Shown here: positions 1 through 13,760 of the stretch, piece by piece
How positions within the stretch are numbered: position 1 is the stretch's first letter
How the letters are laid out: each line of letters begins with the position of its first letter
DNA from: Paulinella micropora
Taxonomy: Eukaryota > Cercozoa > Imbricatea > Euglyphida
Reading direction: 5' to 3'
Assembly: GCA_009731375.1 (NCBI GenBank)
Contig: BJOX01000072.1
Span: forward strand, 529,428 to 593,427
DNA: 64,000 bases
The notes under the pieces: generated by a model
Told to the model about the DNA's origin: nothing
The model's database searches: none
Seen by the model: only the letters and a program-made list of their open reading frames with translations
Translations under genes and position numbers: made by a program

Positions 1-193
1 CTATATATGTAAATGAATAAATAAATGAATATGAATATATATATATATATGTATATGTATGTATATGTATATACATATATATATGTATATATATATATTT
101 ATATATATTTATGTATATATGTATATATGTATATATATATTGCAACCTCCTCTTGCAAAGCTGGTGCAGATTCTCTCTCTCTCTCTCTCTTTC

Positions 194-225
<32 letters not shown>

Positions 226-287
226 CATCTATATATATATATATGCAGATTCTCTCTCTCTCTCTCTCTCTTTCTCTCCCTCTCTCT

Positions 288-328
<41 letters not shown>

Positions 329-493
329 CACATATATATATATATAGATGGATAGATAGAAAGAGAGAGCATAGGCGGGGACAAACACAAATGCACACAA
401 TTTTTATGTATGTGTATGATGTATGTAACATTAAAATTATATATACGTTATATGAGCGTAGCTAGATCGGTATACATACTTTCACACACACAC

Positions 494-524
<31 letters not shown>

Positions 525-665
525 TACATATATACATACATACAGTTGTGGCACAAACCGGCTATCGCCATGTTATGCATGTAAATATAAAAATCATATA
601 TATATATATATAGTATGTATAAGGTTATATGTGCATGTACCGAGATCTGTTGCCAGGTGGGGGTG

Positions 666-706
<41 letters not shown>

Positions 707-710
707 CATA
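1..710. repeat. Compound TA / TATG / CT microsatellite block
   Basis: Runs of (TA)n, (GTAT)n and (CT)n alternate with short low-copy pieces. The CT blocks near 170-192 and 246-292 follow a shared 'gcagattctctctc' start, so a short unit is duplicated. No gene is visible; the open frames here are low-complexity translations. Confidence 0.9.
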
Positions 711-1303
711 TAAGTGGTGGCTCAAAAGTTTCTGGCCGTACATTCAACCCTGTCTTTCCCTGAGCTAGCGCTGCAGCCTGTGGTCTAGGTTAGATGTACA
801 GAAAGTACAGCGTGCACCGATGTGTATCCCTCAACCACACCTCCCCACTCGCTCTCCCTGGCGAGAATTGAGAACAGTTGTAAAAGTCTCAAAAAATCGG
901 GTCCAAATTAAGGCCATCCCGGGACTTTAGGATTTTACTTATAATTACTTTCTTCTTCTACGCCTCGAGCAAAGCTATCTTGCCGCTGCAGTGTTGGGGT
1001 TACTGCGGTCGTGAGCTCCCACAGGATGCAGCTAGTCAGCCCACTTTTCCCCAGTGTTCATGACAGTGATCCGTCTTGGTCTCATCCCTGTTGCATATTT
1101 CTGCCTCATATCTTCACATCCACCTCTCGCCAGATCTTGAGCAGCCAGCGCTTCAATGAGAAGTTCCTATTTCTTGAGCACAACGAACAATGATTTCGTG
1201 CGCTTGGATCTCAATCACTTTTTGCATCGACAACCTGTGTTATGGCTCATTAGAAAGATCTTGATGAGAGCTTTTAAATGAGCCACTACACAAGCCGCGA
1301 AGA

Positions 1304-1519
1304 TCAGAACCGGCTGAGAACGAAGCGTTTGAAGTCATTGCTGATTGTGGTTAAGGACAAGGAACTTCTCATGCGAGCATGGTCGTTGGACGCTTGGCAG
1401 TCAGCTAGCTCTCCATTCATGTATCCCCATACGTGTTCGATCGAATTTTCGCAGACTTGGCAGGAGTTTGTCCTGGTTCCGAGGGTGGTCCTTCGCCTGA
1501 CCGACTTTGTGTATCCCAT
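1304..1519 (-). pseudogene. Possible DDE-transposase C-terminal remnant
   Basis: The minus strand reads a short open frame containing ENSIEHVWGYMNGELAD. This resembles the block around the last catalytic residue of Tc1/mariner transposases (usually like PDLNPIENLW). The frame is cut upstream by one of the internal repeat units of the surrounding element and ends at a stop after about 70 codons. The position inside a TA-flanked inverted-repeat element supports the idea. The catalytic aspartates are not visible and the match is short, so this is tentative. Confidence 0.25.
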
Positions 1520-1550
1520 CGGTCCGATAAAGGACCTCCCTCAGGGATCA

Positions 1551-2155
1551 GGAGGCTACCTTTCCCTGAGCAAGCGCTGCAACATATAACGCAGCTTACA
1601 TGCACAGCACGCATAACGCCTACAGATATATGCCTCGCAACGACACTCTCCCACTTGCTCTCCCTGGTGAGAAATTAGAAAATTTCGCAAGGGTCCAATA
1701 TGACCTTTCTCAACTTTTCTAAATCTTGTCGGAGAGAGCGAGTGGAGAAGTATGGTTGCGGGATACACATCTATAAGCTGCGCTACAGGCTGCAGCACTT
1801 GCTCAGAGAAAGATAGCATCCTGGTCCCGAGGGTGGTCCTTGGTACCGATATTGGACCCTTACGAACTTTTCTAATTTCTCACCAGGGAGCAAGTGAGAG
1901 TGTCGTTGCGGGGAACATATCTGTAGGCGTTATGCGTGCTGTGCATGTAAGCTGCGTTATATGTTGCAGCGCTTGCTCAGGGAAAGGTAGCCTCCTGATC
2001 CCTGAGGGAGGTCCTTTGTCGGACCGATGGGATACAAACATACTTTCTGAGCAAGCGCCGCAGCCTGTGACGCAGCTGACATGTACGGCAGGCATACCAC
2101 CCACATATGTGCTTTCCTGCATTACACCTACCCAATCGCTCTCGCTGGAGAGAAT
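1551..2155. repeat. Nested inverted units related to the element ends
   Basis: Four diverged copies of one unit lie here: plus at about 1551-1690, minus at about 1690-1830, minus at about 1858-2010 and plus at about 2040-2155. Each carries a 'ctgagcaagcgctgca'-like block and a 'ctctccctggtgag'-like block, also found in the 713 and 2865 ends. The 1507-1690 and 1858-2035 copies are nearly perfect reverse complements. Confidence 0.75.
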
Positions 2156-2157
2156 AA

Positions 2158-2162
2158 TAATG

Positions 2163-2192
<30 letters not shown>
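2158..2192. repeat. (AAT)n array at the RepC sense 3' end
   Basis: Imperfect AAT repeats directly adjoin the shared end of RepC. Confidence 0.9.
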
Positions 2193-2194
<2 letters not shown>

Positions 2195-2196
2195 AT

Positions 2197-2579
2197 ATCT
2201 GAGGCGTACTGATGCAGCTAATGGCATATCCTCAACGGACATAAGCCTCCAATACCCTTGTTCGAGGTCCTCCACCCCCCCGTGTCAGTCTCTCGCCTGA
2301 TGATCGGGGCCACCGATGGAGCTCCTGAGGGCAAGACTGCACTAAGCCGAGGTTATTCCGCAGTCCCAGCAACCTCTTGCAAGACGTCACCGAATGTGCA
2401 AGTGCATACACCAAGCGCGGTTGCTAGAGCTGCCTCGAAACCCCACCCATAACAATCTGGTGTCTGCTGGGTCCTGGGCTATCAACCAGCATATGCGGAG
2501 TTTAAGATCTTTTACGCGCGCAACGACCCTCCTCCCCAGCATCTACCACCAAAGGGTTATGAGTTGGCGTCACAGTTTA
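2197..2579 (-). mobile_element. RepC copy 1: ~380-bp retroposon-like unit in AAT array
   Basis: This matches the reverse complement of 51559-51940 almost throughout. On the sense (minus) strand it ends ...cgcctcagatat and runs directly into an (ATT)n array; the other copy does the same. Its other end also touches an (AAT)n array (2578-2655). A short SINE-like element with an ATT tail is the simplest reading. A weak box-B-like GTTCGA lies near 2259 on the plus strand, but no convincing tRNA head is visible. Confidence 0.6.
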
Positions 2580-2647
<68 letters not shown>

Positions 2648-2655
2648 TAATAATT
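2578..2655. repeat. (AAT)n array
   Basis: About 25 AAT units follow the RepC 5' end and precede the right inverted repeat of the surrounding element. Confidence 0.95.
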
Positions 2656-2865
2656 GAAAATCGGACTTAATTTTTTTCCCGATTTTTTGAGACTTTTACA
2701 ACTGTTCTCAATTCTCGCCAGGGAGAGCGAGTGGGGAGGTGTGGTTGAGGGATACACATCTGTGGGTGCTGTACTTGCTGTGCATCTAACCTGGGCCAAA
2801 GGTTGAGCGCTAGCTCAGGGAAAGACAGGGTTGAATGTATGGCCAGAAACTTTTGAGCCACCCCT

Positions 2866-3169
2866 TATATATTACATATATATATATACACATATTGTTA
2901 CATATATGCAAAAATCCAAATTTGCTGGTACCAACCCCTTTATATTGTTGCATCCATGTATGATATGTAAAGTTTACGTGTATTTGTGGGTATGTACCCA
3001 GATCCTGGGGCCACAGGTGGGGGGGGGGTTGGTGGCGAAACGGCTGGCGATATGGCGAAATGGCTGGCGATATGGCGGAAATCAGAAGATGTGAAGGATA
3101 TTAAATATTTTAACAAACACACACACACACAAAGGTTATATATATATATGTATATATATTTCTATCTAT

Positions 3170-3233
<64 letters not shown>

Positions 3234-3310
3234 ATACATGTAGAATAAGGGTACATACCCAGATCTGTGGGCAAGGGTGGGAGTGGTGGCGAAACGGCTA
3301 ACGGCAGCGA
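2866..3310. repeat. Duplicated 'gggtacatacccagatc' segment with TATC array
   Basis: A low-copy segment near 2988-3075 ('gtacccagatc...ggtggcgaaacggct') recurs near 3248-3310. The first copy holds a direct repeat of about 18 bp (ctggcgatatggcgaaat). A (TATC)n array at about 3163-3232 separates them. Confidence 0.7.
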
Positions 3311-3324
3311 AACGGTGGAGGACT

Positions 3325-3566
3325 AAGATAGATAGATAGATAGATAGATAGATGGATGGATGGATAGATGGATGGATGGATGGATAGACGGATGGATAGA
3401 TGGATGGATGGATAGATAGATGGATGGATAGATGGATGGATAGATGGATGGATAGATGGATGGATGGATGGATAGACGGATGGATAGATAGATGGATGGA
3501 TAGATAGATGGATGGATGGATAGATAGATAGATAGATAGATAGATATATAGATGGATAGATAGATG

Positions 3567-3601
<35 letters not shown>

Positions 3602-3708
3602 GGATAGATAGGTAGATAGATGGATAGATAGATGGATAGATGGATGGATAGATAGATGGATGGATGGATAGATAGATAGATAGATGGAGGGATAGATGGA
3701 TGGATAGC

Positions 3709-3750
<42 letters not shown>

Positions 3751-3899
3751 TGTTTAATCTATGGGCGTGGCTTAGCTTGAAAAGCCATTGCCTCCTATAG
3801 ATAGATAGATAGATAGATAGACAGATAGACAGATAGATGAGAAGGATGTGAAACTGTCAAAAAAGCCTTGGTTAAGGTGGTCAGAAGATGTGATGTACG

Positions 3900-3936
<37 letters not shown>

Positions 3937-3937
3937 T

Positions 3938-3984
<47 letters not shown>

Positions 3985-4099
3985 TATTATATATAATATA
4001 TATATAGAGAGAGAGAGATGGAGAGATAGATATGTAGATAGATAGATAGATGGATAGATGGAGAGATAGATATGTAGATAGATAGATAGATAGAGTGAG

Positions 4100-4135
<36 letters not shown>

Positions 4136-4275
4136 GGATGGATGGATAGATGGATGGATAGATAGATAGAGATACAGATGGAGAGGTAGATAGATAGATA
4201 GGCAGATAGACAGATGGAGAGGTAGATATATAGATAGGCAGATAGATAGATAGATAGATAGATGGATAGATGGAG

Positions 4276-4319
<44 letters not shown>

Positions 4320-4453
4320 GGGCAGATAGACAGACAGATGGAGAGATGGATGGATGGATAGATAGATAGAGATACAGATGGAGAGGTAGATAGATAGATA
4401 GATAGGCAGATAGACAGATGGAGAGGTAGATAGATAGATAGGCAGATAGGCAG

Positions 4454-4517
<64 letters not shown>

Positions 4518-4526
4518 CTCCACAGG

Positions 4527-4567
<41 letters not shown>

Positions 4568-4725
4568 GGAGAGATAGATAGATAGATAGATGGATAGATA
4601 GATAGATAGATAGATAGATGGATAGATAGATAGACAGATAGACAGATAGATAGATGGATAGATAGATAAACAGATGGAGAGATAGATAGATAGATAACTG
4701 GATAGATAGATAGTTAGATAGACCG
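3325..4725. repeat. (GATA)n/(GATG)n array, ~1.4 kb
   Basis: Mostly GATA units with GATG, GGCA and GACA variants, broken by short cores such as 'ggatgtgaaactgtc' near 3843, which recurs near 4731 as 'gtgaatgatgtgaaactg'. At about 4455-4515 the array switches to the TATC strand and back, making a long inverted repeat. No gene seen. Confidence 0.95.
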
Positions 4726-5064
4726 AGGATGTGAATGATGTGAAACTGCGGAAAGACGCCGACTTGACGTAGCCAGAAGATGTGGTGGATGTATTTTTGG
4801 AAGTGGTGGATGTATTTTTGCTGTTGTGAAGCCCGTAGGAGGTGGAAGAGGGGAGAAAATGGAAATTGGAGGAGGAGGAAGAGGAGGAGAAGGAGAAGGA
4901 GGAGGAAGGGGAGAAAGTGTTGTCCGATGTGGAAGAGGATGTATTTTGATGGCTGTGAGATGATGATGTGAAGGAGGATGTATTTTGGTTGATGTGTTGT
5001 TGGGAAATTTTTTTGAGTTTTTGGCGGAATTCTGACACACAGTCAGGTATACGTATATTTGTCT
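4726..5064. other. Low-copy GA-rich segment, no gene recognised
   Basis: Non-array DNA with a GGAGGAGGAAGAGG-type purine tract (about 4868-4915) and several 'tggatgtatttttg' direct repeats. The minus-strand open frame is Ser/His-rich and continues straight into TATC translation, so I do not call a gene. Confidence 0.6.
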
Positions 5065-5067
5065 ATC

Positions 5068-5150
<83 letters not shown>

Positions 5151-5151
5151 C

Positions 5152-5190
<39 letters not shown>

Positions 5191-5870
5191 ATCTAATTTA
5201 ATCTAATCTAATCTAATCCAATGTAATCTAATCCATGGTAATCTAATCTAATCTAAGCTAATCTAATCTAATCTAACCTAACCTAACCTAACCTGACCTA
5301 ATCTAACCTAATCTAATCTAATCTAATCTAATCTAATCTAATCTAATCTAATCTAATCTAATCCAGTCTAATCTAATCTAATCTAATCTAATCCAATCTA
5401 ACCTAATCTAATCTAATCTAACCTAACCTAATCTAATCTAATCTAATCTAATCTAATCTAATCTAATTTAATCTAATCTAATCCAATCCAATCTAACCTA
5501 ACCTAATCTAATCTAACCTAATCTAATCTAATCTAACCTAATCTAATCCAATCCCATCCCATCCCATCTCATCTAATCTAATCTAATCTATATCTATATC
5601 TATATCTATATCTATATCTATATCTATATATCTATATCTATATCTATATCTATATCCATATCTATATCTATATCTATATCTACATCTACATCTATATTTA
5701 TATCTATATTTATATCTATATCTATATCTATATCTATATTTGTATCTATATCTATATCTATATCTATATCTATATCTATATATCTATATCTATATCTATA
5801 TCTACATCTATATCTATATTTATATCTGTATCTATATCTGTATCTATATCTATATCTATATCTATACCTA
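5065..5870. repeat. TATC array followed by AATCT and TATATC arrays
   Basis: TATC repeats (5065-5190) pass into a degenerate pentanucleotide AATCT/AACCT array (5190-5580), then a hexanucleotide TATATC array (5581-5870). Confidence 0.95.
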
Positions 5871-6019
5871 ATTCTGTAACACAGTCAGGTGTACGTATCT
5901 TTGTCTATCTTATCTACTACCTACCCATCTACCTACCTATCTATTTATCTATATATTTATCTATCTATCTATCTATATATCTATCTATCTATCTATCTAT
6001 CTCCTACCTACCTACCTAC

Positions 6020-6084
<65 letters not shown>

Positions 6085-7357
6085 CCAACTACCTACCTGC
6101 CTACGTACCTACCTACCTACCTACTTATCTACCTACCTAGAAAGGGTCCTTGGGTAAGTTGTATGAGTAACTGCTTATCTACTTATCTACCCACCTAGAA
6201 AGGGTCCTTGGGTAAGTTGTATGAGTAACTACCTACCTACTTATCTACCTACCTACCTACCTACCTATCTACCTATCGACCTACCTGTAAAGGGTCACTG
6301 GGTAAGCTGTATGAGTAACTACCTACCTACTTATCTACCTACCTACCCACCTACCTATCTACCTACTTATCTACCTACCTAGAAAGGGTCCTTGGGTAAG
6401 TTGTATGAGTAACTGCCTATCTACTTATCTACCTATCTATCTACTTATCTACCTACCTAGAAAGGGTCACTGGGTAAGTTGTATGAGCAACTACCTACCT
6501 ACTTATCTACCTACCTACCTACCTATCTACCTCGAAAGGGTCACTGGGTAAGTTTTATGAGTAACTACCTACCTACTTATCTACCTACCTGCCTACCTAC
6601 CTACCTACCTACCTATCTACCTAGAAAGGGTCGCTGGGTAAGTTATATGAGTAACTACCTACCTACTTATCTACCTACCTACCTACCTATCTACCTGCCT
6701 ACCTATCTACCTACCTAGAAAGGATCACTGGGTAAGTTGTATGAGTAACTACCTACCTACTTATCTACCTACCTACCTACTTATCGACCTACCTAGAAAG
6801 GGTCCTTGGGTAAGTTGTGTGAGTAACTGCCCTACCTACCTACCTACCTATCTACCTACCTAGAAAGAGTCACTGGGTAAGTTGTATGAGTAACTACCTA
6901 CCTACTTATCTACCTACCTACCTATCTACCTACTTATCTACCTACCTACCTACCTATCTACCTACCTAGAAAGGGTCACTGGGTAAGTTGCATGAGTAAC
7001 TACCTACCTAATTATCTACCTACCTACTTATCTACCTACCTACCTACCTATCTACCTGCTTATCTACCTACATATCTATCTACCTATTTACCTACCTACC
7101 TACCTAGAAGGGGTCACTGGCTAAATTGTATGAGTAACTACCTACCTACTTATCTACCTACCTACCTACCTACTTACCTACCTACTTACCTACCTACCTA
7201 CCTACCTACCTATCTACCTACCTAAAAAGGGTCACTGGGTAAGTTGTATGAGTAACTGCCTATCTACTTACCTACCTACCTACTTATCTACCTACCTACC
7301 TACCTACCTACCTACCCACTTATCTACCTACCTAGAAAGGGTCCTTGGGTAAGTTGT

Positions 7358-7370
<13 letters not shown>
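5871..7370 (+). repeat. Core-microsatellite family L: 'gggtcactgggtaagttg' + (CTAC)n
   Basis: About fourteen copies of a 30-40-bp core (near 6139, 6198, 6286, 6381, 6460, 6532, 6623, 6717, 6795, 6862, 6968, 7107, 7227, 7335) alternate with CTAC/TATC arrays. The core reads agaaagggtcactgggtaag followed by ttgtatgagtaact. It contains GGGTAAGT, a close match to a 5' splice site. Confidence 0.9.
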
Positions 7371-7789
<419 letters not shown>

Positions 7790-7863
<74 letters not shown>

Positions 7864-7880
7864 CCTACCTACCTACCTAC

Positions 7881-7947
<67 letters not shown>

Positions 7948-7995
7948 CTATCTATCTATTTATCCATCCATCCATCCATCTATCCATCTATCTAT

Positions 7996-8062
<67 letters not shown>

Positions 8063-8099
8063 CCTACCTACCTACCTTTCTATCGTATCTTATCGTATC

Positions 8100-8150
<51 letters not shown>

Positions 8151-8161
8151 CCTATCTATCT
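7790..8161 (+). repeat. (TATC)n array
   Basis: Long TATC array with TACC and CATC variants. It forms the 5' flank of RepA copy 1. Confidence 0.97.
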
Positions 8162-8492
8162 TCCTGTTCCCTCAGGGTGCCCTTTCTCGCTTGTTGAGCC
8201 CGGAATAAAACCCACAGTGCTCTGTCGGTTTATACTAGACTGTCGAACAGTCTCGAAACTCCATCTGCTTACTGGGCCCTCTGTAATGGAGGTGGGAGCT
8301 CGTTCTGCAAGGGGCGCTTTATGGAACGAGCCCTGGCCCCGCCTGGTACTAGGGAGCTTTGGTATCGCCTGTATCAGTCCCTTCCGTGCAAACATCACGG
8401 CTTAGCTGGGCATCGGGTTAATACTTTACCCACAGACTTCCTTGGTTGACGAAATCAGAAGCTCCTTTTTTCTGACATTAGTCGATATCTCA
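8162..8492 (+). mobile_element. RepA copy 1 (5'-truncated)
   Basis: This corresponds to the 3' ~330 bp of the 461-bp unit seen complete at 22628-23088. It starts abruptly at 'tcctgttccctcagggtg' after TATC repeats and ends at the shared 3' junction 'gtcgatatctca' running into (TATC)n. Variable 5' ends with a constant 3' end are typical of target-primed reverse transcription. No convincing protein is encoded; short frames are shared between copies only because the copies are similar. Confidence 0.8.
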
Positions 8493-8737
<245 letters not shown>

Positions 8738-9279
8738 NNNNNNNNNNNNNNNNNNNNNNNNNNNNNNNNNNNNNNNNNNNNNNNNNNNNNNNNNNNNNNN
8801 NNNNNNNNNNNNNNNNNNNNNNNNNNNNNNNNNNNNNNNNNNNNNNNNNNNNNNNNNNNNNNNNNNNNNNNNNNNNNNNNNNNNNNNNNNNNNNNNNNNN
8901 NNNNNNNNNNNNNNNNNNNNNNNNNNNNNNNNNNNNNNNNNNNNNNNNNNNNNNNNNNNNNNNNNNNNNNNNNNNNNNNNNNNNNNNNNNNNNNNNNNNN
9001 NNNNNNNNNNNNNNNNNNNNNNNNNNNNNNNNNNNNNNNNNNNNNNNNNNNNNNNNNNNNNNNNNNNNNNNNNNNNNNNNNNNNNNNNNNNNNNNNNNNN
9101 NNNNNNNNNNNNNNNNNNNNNNNNNNNNNNNNNNNNNNNNNNNNNNNNNNNNNNNNNNNNNNNNNNNNNNNNNNNNNNNNNNNNNNNNNNNNNNNNNNNN
9201 NNNNNNNNNNNNNNNNNNNNNNNNNNNNNNNNNNNNNNNNNNNNNNNNNNNNNNNNNNNNNNNNNNNNNNNNNNNNNNN
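8738..9279. other. Assembly gap (542 N)
   Basis: Unresolved sequence between a TATC array and a RepA copy. Confidence 1.
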
Positions 9280-9413
9280 TTTGGTATTGCCTGTATCAGT
9301 CCCTTCCGTGCAAACATCACGGCTTAGCTGGGCATCGGGTTAATACTTTACCCACAGACTTCCTGGTTGACGAAATCAGAAGCTCCTTTTTTCTGACATT
9401 AGTCGATATTTCA
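9280..9413 (+). mobile_element. RepA copy 2 (5' part lost in gap)
   Basis: This matches the last ~134 bp of RepA ('tttggtattgcctgtatcag' onward) and ends at 'gtcgatatttca' before TATC/TACC repeats. Its 5' limit is hidden by the N run. Confidence 0.8.
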
Positions 9414-9470
9414 TCTACCTACCTATCTATCTACCTACCTACCTTTCTATCGTATCTTATCTATCGTATC

Positions 9471-9533
<63 letters not shown>

Positions 9534-9558
9534 CCTACCTACCTACCTATCTATCTAC

Positions 9559-9610
<52 letters not shown>

Positions 9611-9694
9611 ATACATATATATAAAGATATGTATGTATGTATGTATGTATGTGTGTATGTACATAATGTTGGTGTGGTGCAGGCTCTGGAAGGC

Positions 9695-9756
<62 letters not shown>

Positions 9757-9822
9757 GGATAGGTAGGTAGGTAGATAGGTAGGTAGGTAGATAAATAGAT
9801 AGATTAGATAGATTAGATAGAC

Positions 9823-9855
<33 letters not shown>

Positions 9856-9915
9856 CTATAATATACTATAATATAATATAATAATATAATATAATATAAT
9901 ATATATATATAATAT
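9414..9915. repeat. TATC, TATG, GATA and ATA arrays
   Basis: TATC repeats (to about 9610) and TATG repeats (9626-9660) are followed by GATA/GGTA repeats (9696-9855) and ATAAT/TA repeats (9856-9915). A short low-copy piece (9665-9695) separates the two strand orientations. Confidence 0.95.
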
Positions 9916-10256
9916 AATTTATTTATTCTTTCATTGATTTAGTTACTTGGTTTCTTTATCAATATTGATTGCTTGCCTGCTTTGCTTGATTTGCTTGAAA
10001 AATCGAAAAATTTGATTGATTTGGTTGATATAGGCGAATGACCCGGGAAACTCGCATACCTTCTCCATTGTGTTTTTTTTTTTCAAGCAAATGAAGCAAG
10101 CAAGCAATGAATGCTTCAATCAATAGCGAATAATTTGCTTGATTTGGTTGATATAGGCGAATGACCGCGCGGTGGTGAGACAAATCCCCGGGAAACTCGC
10201 AGATCTTCTCCATTGTGTATTCCCATTGTTTCTTCTGGGCTCGAGAAAAGTTCAGG
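9916..10256. repeat. Low-copy segment with an internal ~60-bp direct duplication
   Basis: The block 'gatttggttgatataggcga' followed by 'atgacc' and 'gggaaactcgca' occurs at about 10017 and 10141. The second copy carries an insert of about 20 bp. GCTT/CTTG-rich stretches surround them. No gene recognised. Confidence 0.7.
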
Positions 10257-10327
10257 TCTAGATATATAGATATATAGATAGATGGATGGATAGATAAATA
10301 GATAGATAGATGGATGGATAGATAGAT

Positions 10328-10379
<52 letters not shown>

Positions 10380-10527
10380 GGACGGATGGATGAATGGATG
10401 GATGGATGGGTGGATGAATGGATGAATTGATAGATAGATAGATGGATAGATGGATAGAAGATCGAGACAGATATAGATAGATGGATAGAGAGATAGATAG
10501 ATAGATAGATAGATAGACGGACGGACG

Positions 10528-10561
<34 letters not shown>

Positions 10562-10619
10562 CAGATAGATAGATAGATAGACAGATAGATAGATAGATAG
10601 ATAGATAGATGGATGGATG

Positions 10620-10652
<33 letters not shown>

Positions 10653-10767
10653 GTAGGTAGATAGGTAGGTAGGTAGGTAGGTAGGTAGGCAGGTAGGTAG
10701 GTAAGGAGGTAGTTAGGTAGGTAGGTAGGTAGGTAGGTAGATAGATAGATAGATAAATAGATGGACG

Positions 10768-10802
<35 letters not shown>

Positions 10803-10811
10803 GGATGGATG

Positions 10812-10843
<32 letters not shown>

Positions 10844-11027
10844 TATAGATAGATAGATAGATGGATGGATGGGTGGATGGATGGATGGATGGATAGATAG
10901 ATAGATAGATAGATAGGTAGGTAGGTAGGTAGGTAGGCAGGTAGGTAGGTAGGTAAGGAGGTAGTTAGGAAGGTAGGTAGGCAGGTAGGTAGGTAGGTAG
11001 ATAGATAGGCAGATAAATAGATGGACG

Positions 11028-11087
<60 letters not shown>

Positions 11088-11122
11088 CAGATAGATAGAT
11101 AGATAGATAGATAGAGACAGAC

Positions 11123-11168
<46 letters not shown>

Positions 11169-11261
11169 GTATATAGATAGATAGGTAGGTAGGTAGGTAG
11201 GTAGGTAGGTAAGTAGGTAGGTAGGTAAGTAGGTAGATAGATAGATACATAGATAGGTAGG

Positions 11262-11313
<52 letters not shown>
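10257..11313 (-). repeat. (GATA)n array with GGTA and GATG blocks
   Basis: About 1 kb of GATA-type repeats. It lies on the sense 3' side of RepA copy 3. Confidence 0.97.
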
Positions 11314-11314
<1 letters not shown>

Positions 11315-11539
11315 GAGATATCGACTAATGTCAGAAAAAAGGAGCTTCTGATTTCGTCAACCAAGGAAGTCTGTAAAGTATTGACCCGATGCCCAGCTAA
11401 GCCGTGATGTTTGCACGGAAGGGACTGATACAGGCGATACCAAAGCTCCCTAGTACCAGGCGGGGCCAGGGCTCGTTCCATAAGCGCCCCTTGCAGAACG
11501 AGCTCCCACCTCCATTACAGAGGGCCCAGTAAGCAGATG

Positions 11540-11540
<1 letters not shown>
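11314..11540 (-). mobile_element. RepA copy 3 (5'-truncated, reverse)
   Basis: Reverse-oriented copy of the last ~227 bp of RepA, from 'tgagatatcgac' to 'cagtaagcagatgg', embedded in GATA repeats. In sense orientation it lies between TATC repeats on both sides, as do the other copies. It lacks three bases ('ggg') found in the others near 11373. Confidence 0.8.
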
Positions 11541-12880
<1,340 letters not shown>

Positions 12881-12890
<10 letters not shown>

Positions 12891-13760
12891 CCTGCAAGGT
12901 AGGTAGCTGCCCAAGATCGTGCTAGACTTTGAACAAGCGATTGAGGGTGGCCTGGTGAACGAATCTGCTGGAGGGACAGCAACGCCTGAGGTAGAAGAAG
13001 GCAAGATGAGATGAGATGAGATGAGGTGAGATAAGGTAAGATGATCGAGGGTGCCCGGGGGAACGAATCTGCTGGAGGGACAGCAAAGCCTAAGGGTAGA
13101 AGAAGCTGAGATAAGATGAGATGAGGTGAGATGAGATGAGATGAGGTAAGATGAGATCAGATGATTGAGGGTGCCCGGGGGAACGAATCTGCTGGAGGGA
13201 CAGCAACGCCTAAGGTAGAAGAAGATGAGATGAGATGAGATGAGGTGAAATGAGATAAGGTAAGATGAGATAAGATGATTGAGGGTGGCCGGGGGAACGA
13301 ATCTGCTGGAGGGACAGCAACGCCTGAGGTAGCAGAAGTTGAGGTGAGGAGATGAGGTGAGATGAGATGAGGTGAGATGAGATGAGGTGAGGTGAGGTGA
13401 GGTGAGTTGAGGTGAGTTGAGTTGAGGTGAGATGAGATGAGATGAGATGAGATGAGATGAGATAAGGTAAGATGAGATGAGATGATTGAGGGTGCCCGGG
13501 GGAACGAATCTGCTAGAGGAACAGCAACGCCTAAGGTAGAAGAAGTTGAGGTGAGATGAGGTGAGATGAGATGAGTTGAGGTGAGGTGAGGTGAGGTGAG
13601 GTGAGATGAGTTGAGGTGAGGTGAGATGAGATGAGATGAGATGAGATGAGATGAGTTGAAATGAGATGAGATGAGATAAGGTAAGATGAGATAAGATGAT
13701 TGAGGGTGGCCGGGGGAACGAATCTGCTGGAGGGACAGCAACGCGTAAGGTAGAAGAAGT
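12881..13760 (-). repeat. Core-microsatellite family M: ~65-bp core + GATGA repeats
   Basis: Six copies of a core starting near gattgagggtgcccgggg and ending near gcctaaggtagaagaag lie at about 12938, 13043, 13164, 13277, 13485 and 13697, separated by GATGA/GGTGA pentanucleotide repeats. The core includes AAGGTAGAAG, a splice-donor-like string. Confidence 0.88.

Larger units (their letters stand above)
713..2865. mobile_element. Element bounded by ~200-bp inverted repeats with TA flanks (mariner-like)
   Basis: The left end (713 to about 912) and right end (about 2670 to 2865) are near-identical inverted copies, starting AGKGGTGGCTCAAAAGTTTC on each side. TA dinucleotides at 711-712 and 2866-2867 fit the TA target duplication of Tc1/mariner elements, although the surroundings are TA-rich, so this is weak. 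The inside contains four more diverged inverted or direct units, a possible transposase remnant and a RepC retroposon. No intact transposase is present, so this would be a dead or non-autonomous element. A local foldback made by repeated inverted duplication is the alternative. Confidence 0.6.

Noticed and set aside
5270-5310. Short run of CCTAA, the complement of the TTAGG telomere repeat
   Set aside because: It is a few units within a degenerate AATCT array and can arise by T to C change; there is no long perfect telomeric tract.
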